Assembly: GCA_963693305.1 (NCBI GenBank)
Contig: OY855913.1
Span: 3,169,001-3,233,000, forward strand
DNA from: Meandrina meandrites
Lineage: Eukaryota; Cnidaria; Anthozoa; Scleractinia; Meandrinidae
Length of the DNA: 64,000 bases
Direction of reading: 5' to 3'
Positions 32,001 through 41,930 of this stretch are shown piece by piece (positions within the stretch are counted from its first letter, which is position 1; every line of letters begins with the position of its first letter). The position numbers and the translations under genes were made by a program. A model generated the notes under the pieces. It was not told the DNA's origin. It made no database searches and worked only from the letters and a program-made list of their open reading frames with translations.

Positions 32001-34569
32001 CAATAAGAGTTGACAAGAGTCGATGAGAGCGTGTTAGAGTTTCAGGCCAAATGGCAGTGAGAGTTTGAGCTTTTGGCTTCTATTATTCTCATTTCGGTTT
32101 AACTATGATTCGGCCCTATGTGCCACGAGACACAAGGAGGATAGGTGAAGGTGATAATTCGTAAAGCGAGGTACTGCTTGTAGTCAACATGAAGTTTGGC
32201 CTTGGCTTTTATCTCAGTTAAGCTTTGCAAGTAAAGTACTGAGGACTGACTCATTTCCCCAGGGGGGGTACTCGAAGTATACATGACGGGGGGGTCCGAC
32301 GTATTTTTTTGGGTTGAAAATTTACACGCTCTGTATTTTTTGGGGTCAAGAGATCTGTCACGTATTTTTTTGGGTCTTATCTCCAAGCGAACTTTTTGTG
32401 TGTCCCGGAAAAACTGTCAATATTAAGAAGACAACACAATGTACATTTGTAATCTTGTTTTTGGGTTGGAAATTTTAATGCCAGGTATTTTTTTGGGTCT
32501 AAAATTTCAGGCTTGTGTATTTTTTTGGGTTTGCAATATGAAGCTCCGTCGGACTCCCCCGTCATGTATACTTCGAATACCCCCCCCCCCCCCCCCCCCT
32601 GGGCTCATTTCCAAGTTTGAATTTTTTTATTTATATGACATTTTATAGTTAATCGTACATTCACATTGTCAGGGGAGGGTATCTACACATTTTACATCAA
32701 GTTGAGTGACTATTGTTGTGTTTTTACATCATAGGTATTCCCTCCCACTTTTCGTGAGCTGCCTTCCCCAGCATTGGATCTGTTTGATTTAGATGAAAGT
32801 TTCTCGTCAGAAAAGACAAGACTAGCACAGATAACCAACAAATGTGAGTTAAATTGAGACCCTAAATTTAATGTTTCAATTCTAGACTGTCTCCTAAAAA
32901 TGTGTCAGGTGTAGTAGGGGTTTTGGACCAATAGAGAGGACCAGCTTTTTTATTTGCACTGATTTCACCTTTTGCAAAAGTTTAAGAGTGCTTATCATAG
33001 TTGAAAGCATTGCTAGAGTGATTTGATTTAACTTGTGAAACAACATCTAGCCATTAGTGCGTAATAGTCAAAACTAAACAAAAGAAAACAATGGAATTAC
33101 TGTGTAATACTCTCTGAAAGTTTAGTTACTATTTCACGGTTTATGTAAAACCACTCAATAATTTTTTTGAAAATGTGAATTTTGTAAATAATTATCGGTA
33201 GTATTGGGTAGTACTAGAGTGATTTTATTTAACCCGCGAATCGGTATCCAACAATTAGTGCTAAACGGTCAAAACTAAATAAAAGAAAACAATAGAATTA
33301 GTGTATAATAGTACGTAAATGAATCTGAATTGTGTACTAACTGTTTCACGGGTTGAGAAAAATCACTCTACCTCATTTCTACAAGTGTTTCTATACTACA
33401 ATCCTGTGCATCGCACTAAAAAAAGAAAGAGGAAGATTGATTTAGCAAGGTTCTTGTGTTCTTTAGGCACCGAAGATGACCTTGAGTACTATGTCCGTGA
33501 GTGTGGTGATATCCTGGGAGTGTCCAGCAAGCTGCCGTCTTCTGTCAGAGACGCTAAGCACATCCTGGATTACATCTTCCATCAAATTGTGGAGTTTAAA
33601 AAGTTGAATCAGGTAACTGCATGTCACGCCTCCCTTCTCCGTTCTCAGTTACTTCCGTTAGCGTACACTTGAAAAGAAAAAAAGATTTAGATTTCCAAGC
33701 ATTTTGTGATTTCCCTCGGTTTTACTACGCCCAAAGTATTAAGACGGATTTCGCCAGGACTTCGAGTAGTTATTGGACAAAATTATGTACCAAAATTATT
33801 TGCACCTTATTGCAAGCTTTTGTGTATCTTATCAAAAGAAATGTTTTCTAACAACACCAAACATCGAAAACCAGTTTCGAAGTTCCACTGAATTCCACTA
33901 AATCGCCTAAAAGACGTGAGCTTTTGCCTGTAGTTTGTGAACTTTGAATTTCATTTTCTCAGGCTCTGATAAGAAATTGTTGTACCAAAATTGTTTACAC
34001 CTTCTAGCAAACTTTTGTGTTACTGCTTCAAATATGTTATCAAAAGAAATCTTTTCTAACAACACCAAACATCGAAAACAATTTGAAGCTCCACTGAATC
34101 GCTTTAAGACGATTTTACAAAATGGCTGCACGTGAGATTTTGCCCATAGCTTGTGAACTTTGAAATTCATTTTCTCAGACTCTGATGAGAAATTGTTGAC
34201 GGTGCTATTGTTGCCTTTCATTTAGGGAGGAAAATAACGCAATATGATATAAATTATTGTGGTGTTCGATTTTTGTCCCTACTTAAATATTACTCGACTT
34301 TTTGGTAGATTCCGTCTTATTCTTCTAACTGATTCACATACAGTTCTCTAAGTGTTAGTTAGGAGAATTTTGTATTACATCAAGACTATGTCGTATTTGT
34401 CTTCTATTTGATGTGTTTTTTTTTAATTCTCACAACCTGCATGCTTGATAATGTATGGATATTGTAATAAGAAATTAGATTTTGATCATTTTAATAACTG
34501 ACGGTATTCTTGTTGTAGGAACCTCCAGATGATCTTTCAAATGAGCCAGCATTCACAGATGCCACATAA
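23100..34569 (+). CDS. IFT52: Intraflagellar transport protein 52 (IFT-B core)
   Basis: Fifteen exons with GT-AG borders and consistent phases: 23100-23123, 25704-25840, 26097-26184, 27169-27298, 27726-27801, 28150-28218, 28858-28984, 29247-29333, 29897-29965, 30241-30318, 30988-31067, 31352-31439, 32735-32843, 33467-33612, 34519-34569. They encode 452 aa (human protein about 437). Diagnostic stretches are NTIIFNSSKGELFTPNNGFK, LLGEGGEGRFDTNINFLLED, YYKYFHPKEVL, FVYPYGATLNVIKPA, GSVHMFSDQYLDKEENAK, VKHEPLQLITPQFETPLPPL, FPPTFRELPSPALDLFDLDE and CGDILGVSSKLP. IFT52 is a core subunit of intraflagellar transport complex B and binds IFT88, IFT70 and IFT46; it is needed for cilium assembly. The short first exon (MAPGTTTQ) is chosen because its ATG has a good start context and its donor matches phase; exon 1 is the least certain. 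Confidence 0.96.
23786..23930. mobile_element. Foldback element in IFT52 intron 1
   Basis: Arms TTTTTATACTGGAGACGTGT and CTGGACGAG..CAAACATT are mirrored by AATGTTTGCTGAAACTCGTC and ACATGTCTCTAGTATAAAAA. Non-coding. Confidence 0.8.
24040..24325 (-). mobile_element. tRNA-like SINE, nearly full length
   Basis: Reverse orientation of the element at 49411-49705. The minus strand starts with a GGAGGTCCGGTGGCCTAATG-type head (A box region) and ends with a GGCCTGATGGGCCCCTAGGC tail. Further fragments of this family occur at 4923, 27430, 28236 and 31480. Confidence 0.8.
26583..27005. mobile_element. Foldback element with tandem-repeat arms in an IFT52 intron
   Basis: The left arm has several copies of TTCGAGTTCGAGTTAGAAAT and the right arm has the complement (CTAACTCGAACTCGAAAT). 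Between them lie about three copies of an AGAGTGGAACTAACCGCAAGC unit (26860-26940). Non-coding. Confidence 0.8.
27430..27515 (-). mobile_element. SINE head fragment
   Basis: CCAGAGTCCAGTGCACTAAC and CATTAGGC match the head region of the SINE at 24040 in the same orientation. Truncated. Confidence 0.55.
28236..28378 (-). mobile_element. SINE fragment
   Basis: GCCCAAGAACACAACACAATG and GGAGTCCAGTGGATTAGGCC match the SINE at 24040. The tail half is missing. Intronic in IFT52. Confidence 0.65.
30380..30525. mobile_element. Foldback element
   Basis: The left arm GTATGGTGTTTAC..GTTGGT..TCAGAAATC pairs with the right arm GATTTCTGA..ACCAAC..GTAAACACCATAC. Intronic in IFT52. Confidence 0.7.
31175..31272. 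repeat. (GTGTT)n / (GTTTT)n microsatellite
   Basis: Pentanucleotide repeat of TTGTG with an internal TTTTG block. Cys/Val-rich open frames over it are artefacts. It lies between IFT52 exons 11 and 12. Confidence 0.95.
31480..31780 (-). mobile_element. Degenerate SINE copy
   Basis: Order of motifs (GGTTTCTTTAGCATGAAG, GATAGTAGTCCATT, GTGAAGAGAGACACTATAAAA, TTTTGCCCAATTACG) follows the SINE at 24040 with many mismatches, so it is an old insertion. Confidence 0.5.
31825..31935. mobile_element. Foldback element (AGGCTCGATTTCCAGCCG family)
   Basis: The left arm AGGCTCGATTTCCAGCCGTT and right arm AACGGCTGAAAATCGAGCCT are inverted; the core has a CTTGCCCCAGGAGGAGGAT motif. A diverged copy lies at 48782-48872. 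Confidence 0.8.
32262..32600. mobile_element. TIR element with repeated ATTTTTTTGGGT motifs, copy 1
   Basis: Ends GTACTCGAAGTATACATGAC and its complement, each preceded by G- or C-tracts. The interior carries about five spaced copies of (T)6-8GGG(T). It lies between IFT52 exons 12 and 13. Related to the element at 45296 in opposite interior orientation. Confidence 0.75.
33012..33371. repeat. Two tandem copies of an intronic element
   Basis: Copy A at about 33012-33157 and copy B at about 33212-33371 share GTCAAAACTAAA, AAAAGAAAACAATGGAATTA (with one change) and the terminal CACTC / GAGTGATTT inverted ends. They are diverged copies of one small non-autonomous element. Confidence 0.7.
33780..34205. 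repeat. Tandem duplication of about 200 bp in an IFT52 intron
   Basis: ATCAAAAGAAATGTTTTCTA, AACACCAAACATCGAAAAC, and TTTGTGAACTTTGAA through TCATTTTCTCAG each occur twice about 200 bp apart. The copies differ by substitutions. Confidence 0.8.
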
Positions 34570-35835
34570 GAGATCTTTGAAGTTTTTTCCCTGGAGTTAG
34601 ACACTAGAGGCATTGTAAACTTATTTATTACGGTATTCCTATGTGGGACAGCCATATAGAGATTCATTCAATTATGAACTGTCTTTGAGACGAAAATATT
34701 GTAAATTCTTTCTTTTTGAAGAAACATCTCGTCACATGTCTTGAGCGGAACAGAGTTTTACCGACACCGCTCCGCTCGTGTACTTATTAATAGAAGAGCA
34801 TGGAATTATATAGTCATGTAAATAACCCAGTCGTACCCTCTGAGTAGCCAGCCTCTCCATAGTCAGGGATAGCGGTGAAAGGAAAGGTCTTGCTCCCTCA
34901 GTTATTTTACTGATACTAGCTCAGTATGACTCATTAAGCCCTATCTCTAAAACGCCCTTCATTATGCAATAAGCCCAAGGCAACTTTTAAGGCTATTCTC
35001 CTGAATACAACAGGTTTAATATTGAAACAAAAATTAGGGTAAGCTGGATTGGATTACCAAAAGCTCTAATGTTTTGGTTTTGTTTGCCAGACGATTGAGG
35101 CAAAGAAAAAAATCCTCTTTGTTTTATATGCAAGGTTTGGTCGTAGTGTGATAGAATCACCCTAACATCGCGTGACCTGCAAAATGTTTCTGTTGTTTGG
35201 ACTAAGATGCTTAGAAAGAATCGAAGTTTAATGAATAATTAACCATAGGCTTCTTGGTTAGAGTGATCATTGTAATTTAGAAAAACAGTTTAGCAGTTTA
35301 GAAAAAAGCTAGTTAATGAGACCCTATTTAAGTTTTATAGTGGTCTGTAAATAGGTGCACACGTTGAATAAAATATACGCAAAATATTTCTTGTGGAAGT
35401 TGAAGTTCTTTTTCGTCTCAGAAATTCTTTTCACTAACACTAAAATCGAATTCATGGCAAAGTGGGCCATTTACAAGGATTATATTTGATATACTCAGTG
35501 AAATACCCGCGCGCGGGGGGTGGGGGGGAACTACTCGAATCTCTGCTAATTTTCATTCACCCGTTATAAACACTGCTATCGTTTTCCAGGGTTAGGTACA
35601 TTCTTGTTACTTGTTGCTAGTAACGGCAAGTAGTGAACGATGCTGTTAGAATCAGCAATGTCAAGAGAGTCAATTTTGGTGACAAAAATGTTAAAATCGA
35701 GCTTGACATTTACCATCATTCTCTTTATTTAAAAGTATATTGAAGCCTGATAGTTTCTTTTGGAATTAAAACTACTTGTTCAAATACTTTTAAGCCTCTT
35801 CAGGAATAAACGCTTCAAATATCAGACCAATATAC
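34570..35835. other. IFT52 3' UTR and intergenic DNA; no other gene seen
   Basis: Contains the presumed 3' UTR up to the AATAAA at 35367, then AT-rich sequence with a short GCGCGCGGGG tract near 35510. No exon candidates. Confidence 0.5.
35367..35372 (+). terminator. Probable IFT52 polyadenylation signal
   Basis: AATAAA about 800 bp after the IFT52 stop codon, on the same strand and before the next repeat element. It is the best-placed canonical hexamer; closer non-canonical signals cannot be excluded. Confidence 0.5.
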
Positions 35836-35945
35836 ATCCTCGGAAACCCAGGGCTTCAACGGGGACGGGACGGGACGGGAAGGGAGAGACTGGGGAGGGG
35901 ACGCGAAGGGAAAGAGGAAAGGGGAAGCCCTGGGAAGCTTCTCTA
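35836..35945. repeat. Left terminal inverted repeat
   Basis: Begins ATCCTCGGAAACCC, contains GGGACGGGACGGGA-type purine repeats, and closes with GAAGCCCTGGGAAGCTTCTC. It matches the reverse complement of 40565-40683 with small indels in the purine run. Confidence 0.9.
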
Positions 35946-36784
35946 TTCTTGGTTTTCATGTTACGTCATAAAATTCTGAAATCAAAATTCAAAAGGCCTG
36001 CTAAACTTTTGATATCACTAGGTGTAAGATAAACTAAAAATATATCTTTTTGCAAATTTCCAGCTTGGTTGTGCCCTTCGTTTTAAAAACAGAGCATTTT
36101 GAATATTCGAGTTCTCCGCCGTAGGTGATATCAAGCTGAGTGCCGTGACAAAGTTGTTTTGATTCAAAAAAGGCCTTTCCTTTCCATTTTTGCAGATTGA
36201 ACATTCCCAATGTATAAGTGCTGTTTATGTGAAAGTGTAATAGATCATGAGCCAGAAGGTAGTCACTATTAATAGGAAAATTAAGTTCCAGATGGTTTCT
36301 CTGACATTACGGCGGCCATCTTTGTGCCCCTCGGAAGGACACAAATATGGCGTCTCCATACTGAGCTTTATAAATTTGCGTGGAAAGGTTCGGCAAATAA
36401 CTCACAAACGGTGCACCGCACAGACCTGAGATTTGGACAAATCGTTTATCTATTTATGTTCTATAATATCTGAAATTCATAGCTTCTGTCGTTGAATGGT
36501 TTCGATTTTATTTTTTTATTGCGTGACAGTGAAAACCACCAATACAGATCATTTCTCGATCAATTACTTTTCTGAGCCGTTATTGGCCTCATTTTTAATT
36601 AAATTTAAAATGAGGCCAATGCAATGAAAAGCGGTCACATGCTGATTTGGTTAGTCGTTACGAACTCTCGAATTACGGCCGAATTAGCATTGTAAACATT
36701 GGCGGATGACATGGCCCACGCGTTGCAACACCTTCAAAACAAAAGAATTTGACATCACGCGGACAGTGTATTTATTTCTTCACT

Positions 36785-36862
36785 TTTCGATGTTCGCATT
36801 TTGGCTTTACCTCGGTGTAAAAACCTCACAACTGACGTCATGCGAAAAAGTAAACACTAAAA
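36785..36862. repeat. Inner inverted repeat, left arm
   Basis: TTTACCTCGGTGTAAAAACC and TGACGTCATGCGAAAAAGTA are found inverted at 39805-39880. The arm separates the outer part of the transposon from the ATCG array. Confidence 0.85.
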
Positions 36863-36939
36863 GTGAATAATGAAAAATAACTTGTATTAATCAGTGGATC
36901 TTAGATCTCTAGAGCGATGTTGTGGACTGATAGTTCACT

Positions 36940-37115
36940 GGTCGATGGGTCGATAGTTCGGTAGATCAATTAATGGATCGATAGATCGCCGGATCAATAG
37001 CTCAATGGATCGATAGATTGGTGGATCGATAGATCGGTGGATCGATAGATCGATAGATCGCTGGATAGATAGCTCGCTGGATCGATAGATACTGTAGATC
37101 GCTGGATTGATAGAT
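36940..37115. repeat. ATCG-type tetranucleotide array, left (short, inverted)
   Basis: Degenerate GGATCGATAGATCG units, the reverse complement of the units in the right array at 38110-39740, but only about 175 bp long. Confidence 0.85.
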
Positions 37116-37129
37116 CGTTTAGCCCCGAA

Positions 37130-38100
37130 GTCGTTTAGCCCCTAGTCTGTTAGCCCCCAGTAAGATGTTTAGCCCCCAAATAATATCTGACTCTAAACTC
37201 GAGAAATTATTCAACTTATGCTGTGAAATCTTTCGCAAAAACGATAAGCTTACTTTTATGAGATGGCGTTCCTTGAATTAATCATTTGCTTCGAACAAAT
37301 TCGCAATGGAATGGAAGTATACCTTGCTTCACAATGTCATCGTCATCGTATCTCGAAAGTATTTCATCCAAACTCAAGCCGAAGTGTTTGTTTAGAAGTT
37401 AATAATTTAAGAACGTGTTCAACAAAGTACTAGATATAGTAGATATCATCAGAAACTCATAAGGAGTTGAAACGTGTAACGCAGGCCCGAGGGGTTCGAA
37501 CGAACCCCCTAAAATTTTTGAAGTCGGCATTTTTGGTGGGTTGAAAAGATAAAAAAAAATACAGAAAACAATCAAAAGACTCTGACCGGTCGATTGCACG
37601 GACGACTACCTTCCTTGCCAGGATTACCGGAGGAAGACGCAACATTTTGGCACTATAATGAGAAGTTCTAATCTTTTGGATTGGTCAATTGATGTTCGTC
37701 TTGCTTTCCATCCTTGTCGTGGCGCCCGCGGCAATCAGAACTAGCGTTAGTTGACTGGATAAGCAAGCATGCGCATTTGTCAGAAACCAAATTTTCAACT
37801 GAGATGGCGAAACGCAAGTCCAGCAGTTTTACTTCATTGGATCTGTGGCTATTTCATCTACCTGGCACAAGAAGTTGAGGACCACCACAGATTTTGCATA
37901 CAGATCTGTATCATGCATCTGACAGTATCTTTGCGTTACAAGTCATTATCAATTTTGAGACACCCGTTGATTAAATCACATGTGCACATTGCAACAGTGA
38001 TCAAGACAAGATTTTGGAATTGATAACAATGAAAAACAATGAAGGAGAAGTTATATATTCATTAAGTCCATAACTTACGTGATCTCAAAATTGTAAGAAA
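37130..38100. other. Central non-repetitive segment of the 4.85-kb element
   Basis: About 1 kb between the two ATCG arrays. It starts with several copies of GTTTAGCCCC (37118-37175). The short frames here (for example 37769-38023 plus) show no domain I recognise. Confidence 0.5.
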
Positions 38101-38109
38101 GATTTTTGT

Positions 38110-39740
38110 CGATCTGACGACGTATCGATCCATCGATCTGTCGATCCATCGATCTATCGATCCAGCGATCCATCGATCCAGCGATCTATCTATCGATCCA
38201 TCGATCTATCGATCCAGCGATCTATCGATCCAGCGATCCAGCGATCTATCGATCCAGCAATCCAGCGATCTATCGATCCAGCGATCTGTCGATCCAGCAA
38301 TCCATCGATCTATTGATTTATCGATCCATCGATCTATCGATCCAGCGATCCATCGATCCATCGATCCATCGATCTATCGATCCATATCGATCCATCGATC
38401 TATCGATCCATCGATCTATCGATCCAGCGATCCATCGATCCATCGATCCAGCGATCTATCGATCCAGCGATCTATCGATCCATCGATCTATCGATCCAGC
38501 GATCTATCGATCCATATCGATCTAGCGATCTATCGATCTATCGATCCAGCAATCCAGCGATCTATCGATCCAGCGATCCAGCGATCCAGCGATCTATCGA
38601 TCCAGCAATCCAGCGATCTATCGATCTATCGATCCAGCGATCCATCGATCCATCGATCCAGCGATCTATCGATCCATCGATCTATCGATCCATCGATCCA
38701 TCGATCCATCGATCCAGCGATCCAGCGATCCATCGATCCAGCGATCTATCGATCCAGCGATCTATCGATCTATCGATCCAGCGATCTATCGATCCAGCGA
38801 TCTATCGATCCATCGATCTATCGATCCAGCGATCTATCGATCCAGCGATCTATCGATCCAGCGATCTATCGATCCAGCGATCTGTCGATCCAGCAATCCA
38901 GCGATCTATCGATCTATTGATCTATCGATCCATCGATCTATCGATCCATCGATCTATCGATCTATCGATCCAGCGATCTATCGATCCATATCGATCTATC
39001 GATCCATCGATCTATCGATCCAGCGATCCATCGATCCAGCGGTCTATCGATCCAGCGATCTATCGATCCATCGATCTATCGATCTATCGATCCAGCGATC
39101 TATCGATCCATATCGATCTATCGATCCATCGATCTATCGATCCAGCGATCCATCGATCCATCGATCCATCGATCCAGCGATCCAGCGATCCAGCGATCTA
39201 TCGATCCATCGATCTATCGATCCAGCGATCTATCGATCCATATCGATCTATTGATCCATATCGATCTATCGATCCAGCGATCTATCGATCTATCGATCCA
39301 GCAATCCAGCGATCTATCGATCCATCGATCCAGCGATCTATCGATCCATCGATCTATCGATCCAGCAATCCAGCGATCCATCGATCTATCGATCCAGCGA
39401 TCCATCGATCTATCGATCCAGCGATCCAGCGATCTATCGATCCAGCGATCTATCGATCCAGCGATCTATCGATCCAGCGATCTATCGATCTATCGATCCA
39501 GCGATCTAACGATCTATCGATCTATCGATCCAGCGATCTATCGATCCAGCGATCTATCGATCCAGCGATCTATCGATCTATCGATCCAGCGATCTAACGA
39601 TCTATCGATCTATCGATCCAGCGATCCGTCGATCCAGCGATCCAGCGATCCAGCAATCCAGCGATCTATTGATCTATCGATCTAACGATCCATACCATCG
39701 ATCTATCGAACTGTCGATCTATCGATCCATCTATCCAGCG
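38110..39740. repeat. 1.6-kb ATCG-type tetranucleotide array, right
   Basis: Built from 4-bp steps ATCG, ATCC, ATCT, AGCG and occasional ATTG, with ATCGATC recurring every 8-16 bp. The length is a multiple of neither 3 nor a single longer unit, so the long Ser/Ile/Arg/Asp open frames over it (up to 226 codons) are translations of the repeat and not genes. Confidence 0.95.
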
Positions 39741-39804
39741 AGAATTAATTAGCAATCGCTAAACAACGATCTAATCCATCGTTCTATTTCTCGAACACTC
39801 CCGT

Positions 39805-39880
39805 TTCCTTTAGTGTTTACTTTTTCGCATGACGTCAGTTGTGAGGTTTTTACACCGAGGTAAAGCCCGCATTTTCGCTA
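39805..39880. repeat. Inner inverted repeat, right arm
   Basis: Reverse complement of 36785-36862. It ends immediately before the start codon of the helicase pseudogene. Confidence 0.85.
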
Positions 39881-39881
39881 C

Positions 39882-40262
39882 ATGGAGTTCTTCGAGCAAG
39901 GAGTTTGCTCTTCATTGGAATCGTTTCCAAGCGTTAGACAAATGAAAGAGGAACAATGCATGATCGTTCGGAAAATTGTTGAGGGAAGAGGTGTGTATGC
40001 AGAATTGCCAACAGGATTCGGACCAAATTTTGCCTGGCGTTTGTAAAGCTCTTAGAGAGGCAAAGATTCGTTCCCAAAATTGCCTTCGGTGTTTGCCGCA
40101 TGTCCGTTAAAGTCCAATATGATGGAACAAGTCCAGTCTTTGAGAAATAACAAGATCACGGCAGCGTGTATAGGCGAAAGCGTCGACATCGACCGAAAGC
40201 TTGCAACAGGAACAACAGAATTTATATTTGGCAAAGATCTTGCGCCGATTTCTTCGGCGTAG
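39882..40262 (+). pseudogene. RecQ-type DNA helicase N-terminal fragment, broken
   Basis: The first frame reads MEFFEQGVCSSLESFPSVRQ then MKEEQCMIVRKIVEGRGVYA and ELPTGFGPNFAWRL, stopping at 40046. A second frame continues with PSVFAACPLKSNMMEQVQSL, RNNKITAACIGESVDIDR and GTTEFIFGKDL, to a stop at 40262. The layout matches motifs 0, I and Ia of RecQ-like helicases (LKxxQ, LPTGxGKS, CPLxxLMxxQ). The Walker A Lys is lost (GFGPN in place of GFGKS) and the frame is broken, so it is inactive. DEAH and later motifs are missing. It is cargo or a relic of the surrounding transposon. Confidence 0.75.
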
Positions 40263-40564
40263 TACGTCCTTCCGTCATTACTCGAATATTTCAGTCCTAC
40301 CAATCGTATTAAACAAAAAACTTAAACAAAGAAAAGAAGACTGAAAATTTCTAAATGGTCGGAACGCAAGCAAGTTGATCTGTTATGCTCGCGGACAAAA
40401 GCCACCGAAAACGATTTACCGGATATCATCTGGTCAGTAGACATATCTTGCCGTGCAGTTTTGAAGGTGCTAATTGAACCTCGCCGGTCTCTTTTGTCAT
40501 ACGAGCGCTTCTGTTTCACACCTCGCTAATGGTGTTTGCTCTTCGATCGGGAAATGATCTGTGT

Positions 40565-40683
40565 AGAGAAGCTTCCCAGGGCTTCCCCTTTCCTCTTTCC
40601 CTCCCCTCCCCTCTCCTTTTTTTCCTGCTCCCAGTCTCTCCCTTCCCTTCCCATCCCCTTTGAAGCCCTGGGTTTCCGAGGAT
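40565..40683. repeat. Right terminal inverted repeat
   Basis: Reverse complement of the left terminus: starts GAGAAGCTTCCCAGGGCTTC and ends GGGTTTCCGAGGAT, immediately followed by the target duplication GACCAATATA. Confidence 0.9.
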
Positions 40684-41144
40684 GACCAATATAATGTTTT
40701 CCAATCGGAGGATCTTTTGATAACTAAGGAAAACCCTCTCCTACGAAGCTTTGAGAGAGCGTATATTATTTATTATCTCCAAAGAAAAAATATAACATTA
40801 TCCTAACAAAATTTTCAAATTAATATTACAAGGAAAACACACTCATCACTCGTAGCCTGCATATAATAGCCGATGGAAATCTAGATAGCGCAATAACTGT
40901 ATAATACATTCAGTAGTTTGTGTCAATATATGCGCTATTCCAAGGTTCTCCTTTTTCCTCAGTGGAAAATACCTTGATTGAAAGCAACCCAATAATAACT
41001 TCATTTCTTAGCTCAGGTCTGATGAACGTATTAAACCTTAATCTGAGCCTAATCTCAGAAGATCGGCAAAATCAGGCTAGCTTGCATGGATTTCGCCAAC
41101 GGCGTTCGATTCACCCGACAACCGAAGACGATCGGAGTGATGGG

Positions 41145-41930
41145 TCAAACATGTTTTGATCTCCGACAACGTCCAAGACTTGTGGGATGGGTAGTTTCCC
41201 GGGCTTGAACTAAGTTTACAGCAGCGAAAAAAACGCGGGATTTAAAAGCTTTTTTAAGTCTAGATTGTTGTAAAGCACTTTGTTCACCTAATTAAGTTCT
41301 ACGTTTGCTGATTTCAGCCCATTTTAGCGGGTCTAGCAAAATACGCACTCTCAGTCAGAACTCCTTTATTAGCAAACTTATCACAGCGACTAAATATGCT
41401 AATACTCCCAAGGGATTTCAGAGGTGGCCGAGTGGTTATCGCGGCGCGCAGCGAGGACGACGACGTCAACAGAGGTCGAGGGTTCGAATCACACTATAGG
41501 AGTTATTCTACAACTGGCTTGGGGGGTCGCTTGGGGGGTCGCTTGGGGGGTCGCTTGGCTTGGGGGGTCGCTTGGGGGGTCGCCCACTACCTCTCGGAAC
41601 GAGTTATTTCATTGGTTCCTTAAACAACAACAATGACAACAATGATAACAATGTCCCTACCCCTGAATAACAATAGAGGTAGTGTTTACAGCGGGCGAAT
41701 GAAAATAGAGGTTTCAGAGAGGTAGTGTCTTACTGGGCTTGGGGGCCGAATAACTTCTCCCCGGGTGAAGATTTGAGTCTAAGATCAAGGATTTACTCTC
41801 GATCAGACTTGGGGGCCGAGCGAATCCTCCCCAGAAATTCCGTTTTGGTTTATTTTCTTTTTTTCTTAGGATATTTCTGTTCCCTTTTTTTCCTTTTTTT
41901 ACTGTCTTAGTTGTTTGTTTTTTTTTTCGG
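41145..41930 (+). mobile_element. tRNA-like SINE composite, plus-oriented copy
   Basis: Same family as 18541-19095. A box TGGCCGAGTGG at about 41427 and B box GGTTCGAATC at about 41483. After the tRNA-like head there is an expansion of a TCGCTTGGGGGG unit (41515-41585) and an inserted ACAACAATGACAACAATGA-type tract not present in the other copy. The element ends in a T-rich tail. Confidence 0.75.

Larger units (their letters stand above)
35836..40683. mobile_element. 4.85-kb TIR transposon with 10-bp target duplication, helicase fragment and inverted ATCG arrays
   Basis: Left end ATCCTCGGAAACCCAGGGCT and its exact complement at the right end begin terminal inverted repeats of about 110 bp. 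These are purine-rich on the left and pyrimidine-rich on the right, and each also contains the internal pair CCCAGGGCTTC / GAAGCCCTGGG. The insertion is flanked by direct GACCAATATA copies at 35825-35834 and 40684-40693. Inside, from the outside in: a RecQ-type pseudogene on the right (39882-40262); an inner inverted repeat (36785-36862 with 39805-39880); and ATCG-type arrays in opposite orientation (36940-37115 and 38110-39740) around a central 1-kb segment. A 9-11-bp duplication would suit a Mutator-like element, but no transposase is seen, so it is non-autonomous or unassigned. Confidence 0.8.

Noticed and set aside
38313..39685. Long open frames of IYRSIDLSIHRSIDP type (up to 226 codons) on both strands
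   Set aside because: They are translations of the ATCG tetranucleotide array; all frames are open because the repeat lacks stops.
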